Counted from the first letter of the stretch, positions 27,082 to 37,029 are shown. The stretch: DNA of 64,000 nucleotides from Flavobacterium johnsoniae (GCF_030388325.1 NZ_CP103794.1:3906001-3970000); one strand, 5' to 3'. A program made the numbers and translations. The notes: generated by a model not told the origin, from the sequence alone.

Positions 27082-28725
27082 TTAATTTTCTTCAACTCTA
27101 AACCAATCGTAATCGGCATAACTGCTGTCGTTAATCGCTTTTGATCCAGTTGCAAAAAGTCCAATTTTTGCACCAACCCACCTTCCGGCACTTGGCTTAA
27201 AAGATTCTCCAAGTTTTTTGAAATTCTTTCCATCAATACTGTAATAGAAAGTAACTTTAGCATCAAAAGGTTCTTTGTTTTGAACCATTTCTACTTTGGC
27301 ATGTAAACTCACTTCTTTTTTATTTACAGGAATTGAAGCTACTTCTTTCTCTAGTTCTTTAGAAGTTCTCGCGCTTTTCAAAACACGCTGCACTAAATTT
27401 AGATTACCCATTTTATCCTGTTCAATTGCGATGTAGGCGTAATCTTCACCAAAGACAATCAGACCTGAACTGCTAACTCCAGCTTCTGGGTTATTTTCGA
27501 AAACCAATTTTGTTGTTGCAGTAAAATTGGCACCTGGAAATTTTTGCAATAAAAGATTAGGCATCATCCACATTGATTTTATTCCTTCTTTTCTCGGAAT
27601 ACAATTCAAGCGCATAAATCCAAGATTGGCAGAAGACCAGCCCCAATGTTCCGCAGGATTCTGATTGGCTTGCCATTGCCATTGTAAACCTAGTTTGTGG
27701 CTATTAAATTCATCCGAAGAAATAAGTGGCGTTGCTGGATAAGTTTTCCCGACATTTGGTTTTGTGTATTCCATAACAGGTTCTCCAATGCCATCTTTAT
27801 TTGTATCTTTTCCCATAATTGGCCAGCCGTCTTTCCAAGTTACAGGCTGCAAGTGCACAACTCGTCCATAAGCCCATCTGTCTTGAAAATGTAAGAACCA
27901 GCCTTCTCCATTTGGAGTTTCAACATAACCGCCTTGATGCGGACCATTTACAGGAGAATCGCCTTGGTTCAACACAACTTTAAACTCGTATGGTCCCCAA
28001 ACATTTTTAGAACGCATAGCCAATTGCCATCCTGGTTTTACGCCTCCCGCAGGAGCCATTATCCAGTAATAGTTGTCTTTTTTATATATTTTAGAGCCTT
28101 CAACAGTAGTGTGTCCTTTATGTCCGTCGAAAACTAAAGCAGGATTTCCAATCAATTTTGTTCCGTCGGGAGCAAGTTCTGATAACATTAAAACCGTTTT
28201 TACATTAGCACGGCTTCCAGCGAAAGCGTAAGATAAATAGGCTTTACCGTCTTCATCCCAAAACGGACAAGTATCGATAATTCCTTTTGCTTCTTTTACT
28301 AAAACAGGTTCTTCCCAAATACCTGCAGGATTTTTAGTTTTTACCATAAAAATTCCAAAGTCTGGATCTCCCCAATAAATAAAATATTCACCATTGTGAT
28401 AACGAATTGATGGCGCCCAAACAGCATCACCATGTCTAACAGTTCTGTAATGTTCTATAGGAAATAAATTTTGCAATGCATATCCAATCAATTCCCAGTT
28501 TACAAGATCTTTAGAATGAAGAATAGGAAGCCCTGGCACACTATTAAAACTAGAAGCCGTCATGTAATAGCCATCTTCTCCGACACAAACATCAGGATCA
28601 GAATAATCTACATGTAAAATTGGGTTTTTATATTTTCCATTTCCCAAATCAGCGTTCCAGCCTTGTCCAGCTGCTCCTAAATAGCAAAATAATCCTAAAG
28701 TCAGCAGTAATTGTTTGAATTTCAT
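27082..28725 (-). CDS. GH43 family beta-xylosidase/alpha-L-arabinofuranosidase-like enzyme
   Basis: A 547-residue secreted GH43 enzyme: a five-bladed propeller followed by a concanavalin-like beta-sandwich (about residues 340-545), the usual two-domain form. Catalytic motifs are YSDPDV (base), IDTCPFWDEDG (pKa modulator) and TTVEGSKIYKKD (acid). I choose the ATG at 28725, which begins the signal peptide (KFKQLLLTLGLFCYLG); the ATG at 28752 would add nine residues before it. GH43 enzymes remove arabinose, xylose or galactose from side chains; in this operon an RG-I side chain is the likely target. Separated from the upstream gene by a hairpin-containing gap. Confidence 0.92.
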   Translation of the reverse strand: MKFKQLLLTLGLFCYLGAAGQGWNADLGNGKYKNPILHVDYSDPDVCVGEDGYYMTASSFNSVPGLPILHSKDLVNWELIGYALQNLFPIEHYRTVRHGDAVWAPSIRYHNGEYFIYWGDPDFGIFMVKTKNPAGIWEEPVLVKEAKGIIDTCPFWDEDGKAYLSYAFAGSRANVKTVLMLSELAPDGTKLIGNPALVFDGHKGHTTVEGSKIYKKDNYYWIMAPAGGVKPGWQLAMRSKNVWGPYEFKVVLNQGDSPVNGPHQGGYVETPNGEGWFLHFQDRWAYGRVVHLQPVTWKDGWPIMGKDTNKDGIGEPVMEYTKPNVGKTYPATPLISSDEFNSHKLGLQWQWQANQNPAEHWGWSSANLGFMRLNCIPRKEGIKSMWMMPNLLLQKFPGANFTATTKLVFENNPEAGVSSSGLIVFGEDYAYIAIEQDKMGNLNLVQRVLKSARTSKELEKEVASIPVNKKEVSLHAKVEMVQNKEPFDAKVTFYYSIDGKNFKKLGESFKPSAGRWVGAKIGLFATGSKAINDSSYADYDWFRVEEN

Positions 28726-28820
28726 TGTATTGATTTTTATTATATAATTCACATCGTTAAAAGATTACAGGATAATGTATTTTCTTTTAAAGTTTAGTTT
28801 CCTTGCAATCAAGTAAAACT

Positions 28821-28869
28821 CAGTACATAGAAGTATCCTCAACCACAAGGATACTTCATGAAAGTACTG
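28821..28869. repeat. Intercistronic stem-loop between the surface lipoprotein and GH43 genes
   Basis: GAAGTATCCT (28830-28839) pairs with AGGATACTTC (28848-28857) around an 8-nt loop, and an outer CAGTAC (28821-28826) pairs with GTACTG (28864-28869). There is no strong T-run on the minus strand, so it is more likely an mRNA-processing or stability element than a full terminator. It separates the susCD/surface-lipoprotein part of the operon from the enzyme part. Confidence 0.55.
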
Positions 28870-28900
28870 AAACCACTTAATTAACAAAACTTAAGAAAAC

Positions 28901-30550
28901 TTAAGGCAACCATCTCGTATCTCCTACTCTATTGGTAACAATTGGCGAATTTGGATCTTTAATCATCAGATTTCCATTTGCAGGATCAGCAAATATGTTC
29001 TGTGCACTAACTCCCAATTCTGTTCCTTGTATAGCAGAAGCTCCTAATAAATAATTTGTTGTTGTATAATTATTACCGTATGTAGTTGTTGTATTGGCTC
29101 CAATTGCCTGAATCACTTTACCGCAGGCAGATGCCAACAATACATTTTTAAAGATCAAAGTAGATCCTACCGCAGACGGAATATTAATTAACGCTCTGTT
29201 ATAAGCATAATCGTAAATCGTAATATTTTGATATTCTAAATGAATTGGATAAGCCGATGTACCGTAATCCCAAAGGTTTTTAAAGTTCCTATTCTGATCT
29301 GTTGTCTGATAGTAATCTCTCATAAAAGTACAATTAGAGAAAACCGCTTTCTTCACATTATCTGCTCCAGCAGAACCAAAAGCAAATGTTCCATAAGGTC
29401 CTGTGTGTCCTCCAACTTGATCAAACGTACAGTAACTCATATCAAAATTTCCGATTTCTTTGTATTTACCATTTCCTTGATGTCTCCAGAAACCACGCTT
29501 GAAGTAATTGAAAACACAGTTGTAGAATGTAATCTGATCTATTTTCCAAGCTGTACCACTATTAAAGAAATAACTTGCATCGATAGTTTGATAGAAACGA
29601 ATGTTTTCAAAAGCAAGAGAAGATAAATAAGATCCTTCTGCAATATTCCAGTTTCCGTTCATTTCAATCTGCGGACGTTCACCTTGTGTTCCTCCAGTAA
29701 GTTTAAATCCTTTTGAGATTGTAAACGGAGTAATTTTAAACAATGAACCTGCCTCTAAGAAATATTCTGTTCCTTCTGGAATAGTTGGATCGTCATTATT
29801 AGTTCTCAAGATTGCATCTAAATCCATTCCTTTTGTAATGATAATTGTAGATGCTGACGGTCCGGCAGAACGGAAAGAAACCTGATTGTATGGTTTATCA
29901 TAACGTCTTGGTTTATTATTATCAAAGATGTTTAGATTGTATAAAGTATTTTTTTCTAAACCGGCAACTTTAGCTTCTCCTTTGCTTATTTCCTCTGCAG
30001 TTAGCTTACGTCCGATAGAAGGAAGTTCTGCCGATTGTGCAGGCGCAACAGAAATACTATCAACTGGATTTTTAGAAGAAACCGCCCAAGTTACTGTAAC
30101 ATCTGTTTCGGTAATATTTACTCTTTCTACTGGATTTAAAATTGCATCAAAAGGCGGACGATCTTCTGTAAGCGCATTTGTATATGACCATTGCGAATTG
30201 TGTTCTCCGTTAACATGATTAGATCTTACTCTGATATAAAACTGTGTTTTATACGGAATATCATCCATTAAAATCTGTGTTTGAGTTGTTGTGTACGATT
30301 TGTACAAACTTTTATAATAGTTGTCTAAATGCAACTCTACGGTGTAAGATGCTGCGTCGTTAACTTTGTACCAAACTACGGCAATCGAGTTGCTTCTTAC
30401 CAAAGGAGCGGTAAGAACGAATTTTGGCTGAAATAAATCTTCTACAGGTTTATAACGAAATTCATAATTGTCGCAAGATTGCAGTATTGCTCCAAAAACA
30501 ATTATTCCGATGAGGGATAATATATAAATTAGTTTCTTTGAATTTTTCAT
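28901..30550 (-). CDS. FN3/beta-helix surface lipoprotein (DUF4957/DUF5123-like), probable pectin-binding protein
   Basis: A 549-residue lipoprotein (Cys in LQSCDNYEF, with acidic residues nearby that fit surface display). It has two fibronectin-III-like domains (about 35-130 and 140-230), then a parallel beta-helix region (about 240-545) rich in short N-x-x-F/I repeats and ending in GDTRWLP. This layout matches the DUF4957/DUF5123 proteins found next to SusCD in pectin loci. The beta-helix lacks an evident catalytic triad, so I infer a glycan-binding role in the SusE/F position. A homologous beta-helix ending GDPRWL sits inside the giant pectinase of the same operon. It starts 11 bp after susD. 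Confidence 0.85.
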   Translation of the reverse strand: MKNSKKLIYILSLIGIIVFGAILQSCDNYEFRYKPVEDLFQPKFVLTAPLVRSNSIAVVWYKVNDAASYTVELHLDNYYKSLYKSYTTTQTQILMDDIPYKTQFYIRVRSNHVNGEHNSQWSYTNALTEDRPPFDAILNPVERVNITETDVTVTWAVSSKNPVDSISVAPAQSAELPSIGRKLTAEEISKGEAKVAGLEKNTLYNLNIFDNNKPRRYDKPYNQVSFRSAGPSASTIIITKGMDLDAILRTNNDDPTIPEGTEYFLEAGSLFKITPFTISKGFKLTGGTQGERPQIEMNGNWNIAEGSYLSSLAFENIRFYQTIDASYFFNSGTAWKIDQITFYNCVFNYFKRGFWRHQGNGKYKEIGNFDMSYCTFDQVGGHTGPYGTFAFGSAGADNVKKAVFSNCTFMRDYYQTTDQNRNFKNLWDYGTSAYPIHLEYQNITIYDYAYNRALINIPSAVGSTLIFKNVLLASACGKVIQAIGANTTTTYGNNYTTTNYLLGASAIQGTELGVSAQNIFADPANGNLMIKDPNSPIVTNRVGDTRWLP

Positions 30551-30561
30551 GATTGATTCAA

Positions 30562-32457
30562 TTAAAAATTAAAACCATAATAATTTTGAATGGCTCCACG
30601 GTGATCTGTAATCACTTTTGATGGATAAGGACACAAATAACGCAACGGATTGTTTGGTGAAACCGACGACGAATTATTATAATTTATAAATCCTCTAAAA
30701 CTCCATTTAATCTCATTTATCGGTTCGTAACTCGCAGTATCATTATTTAATGAATACCAGCTTATCGCGAATGGATGTACGGTATAACCCGCTGGATTTG
30801 CCGTCAGGATTTGATTGATTCCCTGTATATCTAGAATTTTTCTGCCTGAATTGACAGGATCGTTAATAAGTTTGTAATACAGATTTCCTGGAACTTGATC
30901 TATTCCTGGAACATAAGCTCCGTTAGCTACGCGTCCCCAGTTAAACAATTTATAATATTGATTGTAAACCACTTCACTATATTTATTCCAGCGAGCTAAA
31001 TCGAACTTACGCTTGCTTTCTCCTCCAAATTCCCATTTACGTTCGTCCATAATGGCTTTAAAGAATAATTCTGGTGAACTTTTGGACTGTACATAATTAT
31101 CTACTTTATCTGCCCAATCCGCTTGTGCGAAAGCTCTTCTTCTAACACGTCTTAGACATTCTTTAGCATCTTCACGCGGACCAAAACGTTCGTTTACTGC
31201 TTCGGCGTACATTAACAATACATCAGCAAAACGCATCCAAGAATAATTTACTCCAGTTCCTTTTTCACTAGTACCTCCCAAAGGACTTGTCATGTAAAGT
31301 TTAGACCATTTTCCAACTGCTAAACGAGCGATGCCCAAACGCATTTCTTGATTTAAATTTAGATCGTAACCATAAGGTGCACAAGTAACATCTCTTCTTA
31401 AATCTTTATTATCGAATGAAAAAAGATATTCACCGCATAAACTAAGCATTCCTGAAGCTGATCCGTAAGAATGATTTCCTTGAGCAATCGGAATTCCTGC
31501 GAAATAACCATATTCTCCAGAAGAGTTTTTTAGCATCGGAATAGAGAAAATAACATCATCATTAACTGGAGTTTCCCAATTGTTTTGTTTAATCCAAAAT
31601 TCTCTAAAACCTAATTTTAAATCATGTTGTCTTCCTAAAATTACTTTTTCTAAATACTGAATAGCAACGTCATAATATTGTTCGTAGTTTTTTCCTCTTT
31701 CCATATGTCCAATACTTGCAGGATTATTTTCGTCTGGGCGAAGTGTCCATCCTCCACGAGTAAGAGCCAACAAACCAATAAGCCCTTGATTAAAACTTCT
31801 AGAAGCACGTTCTACACCATAATCCAATTCACTAGCATTTTTCATTAAAGGCTCAACTGACTTTAAGTCATCGATAAGGAATTCTAAAATGGTATTTCTG
31901 TCTGTAACTCCAACTGCAAAATTTTCATCTCCAGTAGAAGATTTTGTTCTAAAAACAACGTCTCCCCAAATACGAATCATATCCAAATAAACCATTGCAC
32001 GAATTGTTTTTACTTCTCCGTACATCTGCGTTACATTCGAAGGCTGTGTTTTAGGATCAGCTTTATACAAATCAGAACTTTCGATTCCTTCTAAAACATC
32101 ATTCGCCATGTTGATAATTTTATACATGGCGCTCCAAGTCGAATTTAGAGTTGTCCAATATGGTTTTGGATCATAACAAGCAATATCAGAGCCGTTTCCG
32201 TTTACTGTATTGGTAGCAACACCAGACATTTCTACATCGGTATTGGTATTAAAAACAAAAGCAACGCGGTTAGAATAAGCATCTTCTGCCAACATTAGTG
32301 TGTATACACCTGCAACTGCAGATTGCATGTCTTTTTCTGATTTAAAAACTTCTGCTTGAGTAAAGCCCGATCCAGGCTGTACGTCTAAATAATCTTCGCA
32401 AGCTGTAAAAGTCAGCGCAAAAATCAGCAGGAAACTTAATACTATCTTTTTCATCAT
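30562..32457 (-). CDS. SusD/RagB-family surface glycan-binding lipoprotein (pectin locus)
   Basis: A 631-residue SusD homologue with a lipoprotein signal (Cys20 in FTACEDYLD, acidic after Cys, surface-type). Family features are KTIRAMVYLDMIRIWGDV near residue 150, RFADVLLMYAEAVNE (about 425) and DERKWEFGGESKRKFDLARW (central bases of the C-terminal helix). It partners the SusC encoded 21 bp upstream to bind and import pectic oligosaccharides. Longer than the first SusD of the window (537), suggesting a different and larger ligand. Tight spacing to the following surface lipoprotein gene. Confidence 0.96.
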   Translation of the reverse strand: MMKKIVLSFLLIFALTFTACEDYLDVQPGSGFTQAEVFKSEKDMQSAVAGVYTLMLAEDAYSNRVAFVFNTNTDVEMSGVATNTVNGNGSDIACYDPKPYWTTLNSTWSAMYKIINMANDVLEGIESSDLYKADPKTQPSNVTQMYGEVKTIRAMVYLDMIRIWGDVVFRTKSSTGDENFAVGVTDRNTILEFLIDDLKSVEPLMKNASELDYGVERASRSFNQGLIGLLALTRGGWTLRPDENNPASIGHMERGKNYEQYYDVAIQYLEKVILGRQHDLKLGFREFWIKQNNWETPVNDDVIFSIPMLKNSSGEYGYFAGIPIAQGNHSYGSASGMLSLCGEYLFSFDNKDLRRDVTCAPYGYDLNLNQEMRLGIARLAVGKWSKLYMTSPLGGTSEKGTGVNYSWMRFADVLLMYAEAVNERFGPREDAKECLRRVRRRAFAQADWADKVDNYVQSKSSPELFFKAIMDERKWEFGGESKRKFDLARWNKYSEVVYNQYYKLFNWGRVANGAYVPGIDQVPGNLYYKLINDPVNSGRKILDIQGINQILTANPAGYTVHPFAISWYSLNNDTASYEPINEIKWSFRGFINYNNSSSVSPNNPLRYLCPYPSKVITDHRGAIQNYYGFNF

Positions 32458-32478
32458 TTTGTGATTTAATTCGTTTAA

Positions 32479-35400
32479 TTAAAATGACAGCTGTACTCCA
32501 AAAGCATAATTACGTGTTCTCGGATAAGCATTATAATCAATGTTTGGTGTAAGACCTGTTTCTAAATTGATGTCTGGATCATATCCTGAATAGTTTGTCC
32601 AAACAAATAAGTTACTTCCTGTAGCATACAATCTTACTCGGCTTAAACCAATTGCTTTACTTTGCTGTTTCGGAATCGTGTAACCAATACTTAATGTGTT
32701 TAATCTTAAGAAAGAACCATCTTCAACCGCATAAGACATCGCAATCGGACGTCCAATACTTACTGGATTCCACATCGTCGCGTTTTCATTTTGTTTAGCC
32801 AACTGTTCTGGAGAATAACGAAGATCGTTCCCCATGTCATCGTAATTTCTCCAACGATTATTTAATCCTACTTCCATTCCGAAATTGTTTTGGTTATTTT
32901 GGAAGAAAGATGTCATCATGATTTTGTTGGCATTGTAAACATCAAAACCATACATGAAATTGAAGAATGCTGTTAAATCGAAATTTTTCCAAACGGCATT
33001 TACACCAAAACCTCCAGAAAAATCAGGATTTGTATCTCCGATTACTTTTCTGTCTTTATCGCCAATTACATAACTATTTGGATCAGATGGATCAACAGGA
33101 GTCAGTTTTTTAAACTTCGCACTTCCAGGAACTGGTTCTCCCGAAAGGTTTTTAGAATTGGCAACTCCGTCTTTTAGTTTCCATACTCGTGTTACAGCGT
33201 CAAAAGATTCAAAATCATCCATTGTGTAGAAACCATCGTTTACAAAACCGTAAATCAAACCTTTTGTTCCTCCAACATATGCACGATAATCATCATCATT
33301 TAATAATTGTGTTCCTGCCCAACCAGAACTTAAAATCCATTCTTGTTCACCGCTTGCCAGTTTGTCAATTTTATTTTTGTTGTAACCGATGTTAAAAGTC
33401 AAATCAACCTGAAAATCTTTTTTCTTAATTACACTTCCGTTAAGAGCCAATTCGACACCTTTATTAGAAGTCTGTCCAACGTTTGTCATCATTTTGGTAA
33501 AACCAGAAACCGAAGCAATATCAGAAGGCACCAATAAATCTTTTACTTTGTTGTAATAGAAATCAAGTGTTCCTGTTAATCTTTCTTTGAAAAAACCAAA
33601 ATCAAGACCTACGTTAGCAGTATAAGTCGTTTCCCATTTTACGTTCGGATTGTTCAGATACTGACTGTTGTAAAAATTATAATAGTATTGATTTTCTTCT
33701 CCCCAACCCACAGAACGATCTCTAGAAACACCGTAATATTTTGCGTATAAATCGGCTTTTATTCTGTCATTTCCAGAAGCTCCATAACTCAAACGAAGTT
33801 TAAGGTTTGAAACTGTTTCACTTTCTTTTAGGAAGCTTTCGTTTGAGATTCTCCATGCAAAAGCTCCTGCTGGGAAAACTCCCCATCTATTATCTGGACC
33901 AAACTTTGTAGAACCGTCGGTACGAACCGTAAACGTAAATAAATAACGATCATCATAACCGTAATTTGCTCTTCCGAAGAAAGATGAAATTCTATTTGGA
34001 GATTCTGCTAGAGAACCGTTATCAAAAGGAGTTCCTAAAGCCAAATTATCTAAAGCTTTTTGTCCTGAAATATCATCAGGAAAATAGCGCGAACGATAAA
34101 ATTTAGCCGTAGATTCTTGATCTTTTATCTCCTGCCCAATCATTAACTGAAAATCGTGACGCTCATTTAATTTGAATCCGTAGTTTAATACGTTATTCAA
34201 CTGCCATCTCGGAGATTGTGTCATTGACCAATAAACTACTGGCAGATTATTGTTGTCAGTTGCTACACGAGTATCTGTTCCCCAAAAACGCCCATCTTCT
34301 TGATATTTGTATTCGTAACCAAATGAAGAACGCAATGTCAATCCTTTTTTGATTGTCCATGTCAATGCTCCAGTTGTATTGAAGATTCTTGTTATACGTT
34401 TACGATAATTTTTTTCTGCTTCTTCAAGCGGATTAAAACGAGGTTTTATTTGATAATCTTCCGGATCAAAATAAGTATTATCATCTGGCAAAGTCATATA
34501 ATCTTCTAAACCTCCAGTTGGTGCTTCGCGTAAAGCTCTAAGCAAACTCACTCCTTCTGTTCCAGATCCATCAATTGTTTGATTGGTTAAACGGGTTTGA
34601 TATTCGAAAGTTAGATTATCTGTTAACTTCGAATTCATAATCAAATAAACATAATTCTGACGCATTCCTGTTCCTACTAATGCTCCGGGCTGATCCTGAT
34701 TTACAAAAGTGAATTTGAATTTCGTTTTTTCGCTTCCGCCATTTACATTTATATCAGTATATCGCGCAATTGGGTTGGTTCCAAAAATTTCATTCTGCCA
34801 ATCGATACCTTTATTTCCTTTATAAATATAAAGTTCGCTGGCTTTTCCATACTGATTATAAAATCCCGTTGGATTAGAACTTCCTTTACGTGCATTTTCA
34901 TACTGCAACATCACAAACTCATACGGATCCATAACATCCATGTGTTTTGCAAGAGTTTTAATTTGTGTATAGTTGTGAATGTTTACCGAAACTTTTCCTG
35001 CTTTTGGAACTTTAGTCGTAACTATAATTACACCGTTAGCTCCTCGAGCGCCATAAACAGCTGTAGAAGCCGCATCTTTTAAAACCTCTACAGATTCAAT
35101 ATCTGTTGGAGGAATATCATTAAGATTGGCAACCTCAAATCCGTCAACCAAGATTAAAGGCGAATTGTCTTCAGTAATAGATCCACCTCCACGAATTCTA
35201 ATCTTTACCTCTGCTCCTGGCGAACCATCTACAGTTGTAACCTGAACTCCTGGAAGTCTTCCCGTTAAAGCCTCAGCAACGTTTGCTGCTGGCACTTTTG
35301 CTAATTCAGTTCCTTTTATACTAGCAATCGCTCCAGTTAAGTTTTTACGTTTTTGAGTTCCGTAACCAATAACTACAACTTCATTTAGTTCGCTATTAGA

Positions 35401-35700
35401 TTCTTTCATTAAAACTGTAATTCCAGAAGTGCGACCTTTTACGGCTACAGACTCATCATTCAAACCAATAAATTTGACAATTAAAACTGCCGTTTCAGGA
35501 TCAGCTACAGCGATACTGAATTTTCCATCAAAATCGGTTACTGTATTGGTGTTTTCATTTTTTACTATAATTGTTGCGCCAGGAATACCTCCTAGATTAT
35601 CCCTTACTGTACCGCTTACAGTAACACGCTTCTGAGCATTAGCACTAAATGTCAAAAACAAAAAGGCTAGAATGCTCCAGATATATTTTTTTATCTTCAT
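32479..35700 (-). CDS. SusC/RagA-family TonB-linked outer-membrane transporter (pectin locus)
   Basis: A 1073-residue TonB-dependent transporter. In order: signal peptide (ending SANAQ); carboxypeptidase-like domain (about 25-105, GTVRDNLGGIPGATIIV, TDFDGKF); TonB box and plug (NEVVVIGYGTQKRKNLTG to about residue 230, with SPLILVDGFEVANLNDIPP and DAASTAVYGARGANGVI); and the beta-barrel ending in FGVQLSF. It would import pectic oligosaccharides with its SusD. It is the second gene of the apparent operon, 169 bp downstream of a small lipoprotein gene, with no frameshift seen. Confidence 0.96.
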   Translation of the reverse strand: MKIKKYIWSILAFLFLTFSANAQKRVTVSGTVRDNLGGIPGATIIVKNENTNTVTDFDGKFSIAVADPETAVLIVKFIGLNDESVAVKGRTSGITVLMKESNSELNEVVVIGYGTQKRKNLTGAIASIKGTELAKVPAANVAEALTGRLPGVQVTTVDGSPGAEVKIRIRGGGSITEDNSPLILVDGFEVANLNDIPPTDIESVEVLKDAASTAVYGARGANGVIIVTTKVPKAGKVSVNIHNYTQIKTLAKHMDVMDPYEFVMLQYENARKGSSNPTGFYNQYGKASELYIYKGNKGIDWQNEIFGTNPIARYTDINVNGGSEKTKFKFTFVNQDQPGALVGTGMRQNYVYLIMNSKLTDNLTFEYQTRLTNQTIDGSGTEGVSLLRALREAPTGGLEDYMTLPDDNTYFDPEDYQIKPRFNPLEEAEKNYRKRITRIFNTTGALTWTIKKGLTLRSSFGYEYKYQEDGRFWGTDTRVATDNNNLPVVYWSMTQSPRWQLNNVLNYGFKLNERHDFQLMIGQEIKDQESTAKFYRSRYFPDDISGQKALDNLALGTPFDNGSLAESPNRISSFFGRANYGYDDRYLFTFTVRTDGSTKFGPDNRWGVFPAGAFAWRISNESFLKESETVSNLKLRLSYGASGNDRIKADLYAKYYGVSRDRSVGWGEENQYYYNFYNSQYLNNPNVKWETTYTANVGLDFGFFKERLTGTLDFYYNKVKDLLVPSDIASVSGFTKMMTNVGQTSNKGVELALNGSVIKKKDFQVDLTFNIGYNKNKIDKLASGEQEWILSSGWAGTQLLNDDDYRAYVGGTKGLIYGFVNDGFYTMDDFESFDAVTRVWKLKDGVANSKNLSGEPVPGSAKFKKLTPVDPSDPNSYVIGDKDRKVIGDTNPDFSGGFGVNAVWKNFDLTAFFNFMYGFDVYNANKIMMTSFFQNNQNNFGMEVGLNNRWRNYDDMGNDLRYSPEQLAKQNENATMWNPVSIGRPIAMSYAVEDGSFLRLNTLSIGYTIPKQQSKAIGLSRVRLYATGSNLFVWTNYSGYDPDINLETGLTPNIDYNAYPRTRNYAFGVQLSF

Positions 35701-35869
35701 AACTAGAATATTTCTTTTATTATTTTAAAAGCCAGAATTGGGTTTTGCGAGGAACAGCAAGATGCTATTATGACAATAAATCATACTGCGTGTTCCCGCC
35801 TTTATGAAATCCATCAAGGCCGATAATTATATTTTGTAAGTGTCTGAGTATTTAGAAAAACAGATATTT

Positions 35870-36628
35870 TTAAAGCGTGTTCAAGTAAAAATCAGCGTTT
35901 GTTACTTTGTTGGCTTCAATTGCAAAAGTTCCTTCCACTTCTTTTGTCTTGACAACCTGCATGTTCTGATCTAAACATTCGATTTTAATTCGAACATTAT
36001 TAGAAGCGTCGCCAGTTTGAAATAAAATAAAATCTTCTGCGTAATTGATTCCGCCGCTGGTTGTGGCTTTACTTCTTGTTACAAACATATCTTCTTTGAT
36101 AAATGTTCCGTCCACAACTTTGTAACCGCTTCTTTTTACAGAAATAGTAGTTTTAATTGTTGTATAACTTCTATCCGCATTTACATCCAGAGATTTCAAA
36201 CGAAGTATTCCCGTTCGAGTCAGAATGTTCAAAATAAGCGGCTGATCAAAAGGCGAAGCATAAGGCACAGCGTCTGAAAGATTCACATGCTGATTTGCCA
36301 AAGCCGGTTGCGGAACAATAAGATCGTTCAGATTTGTTGGAGAAGGAATCATCTGCTCTGGATAATCTGATGCTACAAATTTGTACTTTCCATCATTTAA
36401 AGAAAATGGATAAAGCGAACTGTAATTGGCAAAATACTCTCCATTGTCTTTGTAAACAAAAAGCGGTCTGGTAGAAATACCAACATTCAAATTCCACGGC
36501 ACATCATTTAATTGAAAATCTAATAGTTTTACTGTAGAACTTTCATATCTAAAATCGTCGCTTGAGCAAGAACTTAATACAGAAAGCAATATGCCTGCTC
36601 CAAATATTAGGTGTTTAATGATTTTCAT
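35870..36628 (-). CDS. Surface lipoprotein of unknown function, first gene of the pectin operon
   Basis: A 252-residue lipoprotein (signal with Cys in LSSCSSDDFRYE; Ser/Asp after the cysteine suggests surface export). The mature region is beta-rich, with a C-terminal half that resembles a beta-sandwich (KTTISVKRSGYKVVDGTF; VRIKIECLDQNMQVV). I do not recognise a family with confidence. Its place is unusual: it precedes susC and directly follows the promoter carrying the putative HTCS repeats, so it would be the most promoter-proximal product. A glycan-binding or SusC-associated accessory role is plausible but not shown. Confidence 0.75.
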   Translation of the reverse strand: MKIIKHLIFGAGILLSVLSSCSSDDFRYESSTVKLLDFQLNDVPWNLNVGISTRPLFVYKDNGEYFANYSSLYPFSLNDGKYKFVASDYPEQMIPSPTNLNDLIVPQPALANQHVNLSDAVPYASPFDQPLILNILTRTGILRLKSLDVNADRSYTTIKTTISVKRSGYKVVDGTFIKEDMFVTRSKATTSGGINYAEDFILFQTGDASNNVRIKIECLDQNMQVVKTKEVEGTFAIEANKVTNADFYLNTL

Positions 36629-36783
36629 AATAGCTAAATTTTAAAAATGAAGACTATTTTGCTTTTCATACTTTCTACAGCTACCGACTATAGATTTTGG
36701 TTTTGAGAATTGAGTAAAAAATTTGGTTTGGTTCATAATTTTGGTTTTTAAGTTAGTTAGTAAAATCAATTAAGATTATGAAG

Positions 36784-36865
36784 CAAATCTAGATATAGCG
36801 TATTGTAAAGAGGGGGAAATATTGCTTTTCAAAAAGGGGCAAATTGCTATTTCAGGGGTACAAAT
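36784..36865 (-). promoter_or_regulatory. Promoter of the pectin susCD operon with putative HTCS-binding repeats
   Basis: On the minus strand, ATTTGTACCCCTGAAATAGC (from 36865) and ATTTGCCCCTTTTTGAAAAG (from 36844) form direct repeats 21-22 bp apart, followed by a partial third (ATATTTCCCCC, from 36822). A perfect -7 box TAGATTTG lies at 36791-36784, about 21 bp past the last CCCC. No clear -33 TTTG is present, as expected for an activator-dependent promoter. Related AAATAGC(A/G)ATTT motifs occur between the HTCS gene and GH3. The leader to the first ATG is about 150 nt. The rest of the 36629-37029 gap holds only the HTCS terminator. Confidence 0.65.
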
Positions 36866-36976
36866 CAATTATATCATATCTTTTTCCTACTTTTTTTATT
36901 AGATGCAAAAAAAATATCATAAATAAAAACAAATTTACTAATCGCTCATTTTAAGATTTATAGAATCCATTTCAAT

Positions 36977-37009
36977 AAAAAAGCCTCATTAATTAAATGA
37001 GGCTTTTTT
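36977..37009 (-). terminator. Intrinsic terminator after the HTCS gene
   Basis: A 14-bp perfect stem, AAAAAAGCCTCATT (36977-36990) with AATGAGGCTTTTTT (36996-37009), and a 5-nt loop. The A/T ends give a T-run in both directions. It lies 20 bp past the HTCS stop and insulates the HTCS gene from the pectin operon promoter. Confidence 0.85.
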
Positions 37010-37029
37010 GAGAAAAACAAACAAATATC

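Noticed and set aside
35701..35869. GGAACA/TGTTCC inverted repeat between susC and the lead lipoprotein gene as a terminator
   Set aside because: Only 6 bp pair, over a loop of more than 30 nt, without a T-run; too weak to call.
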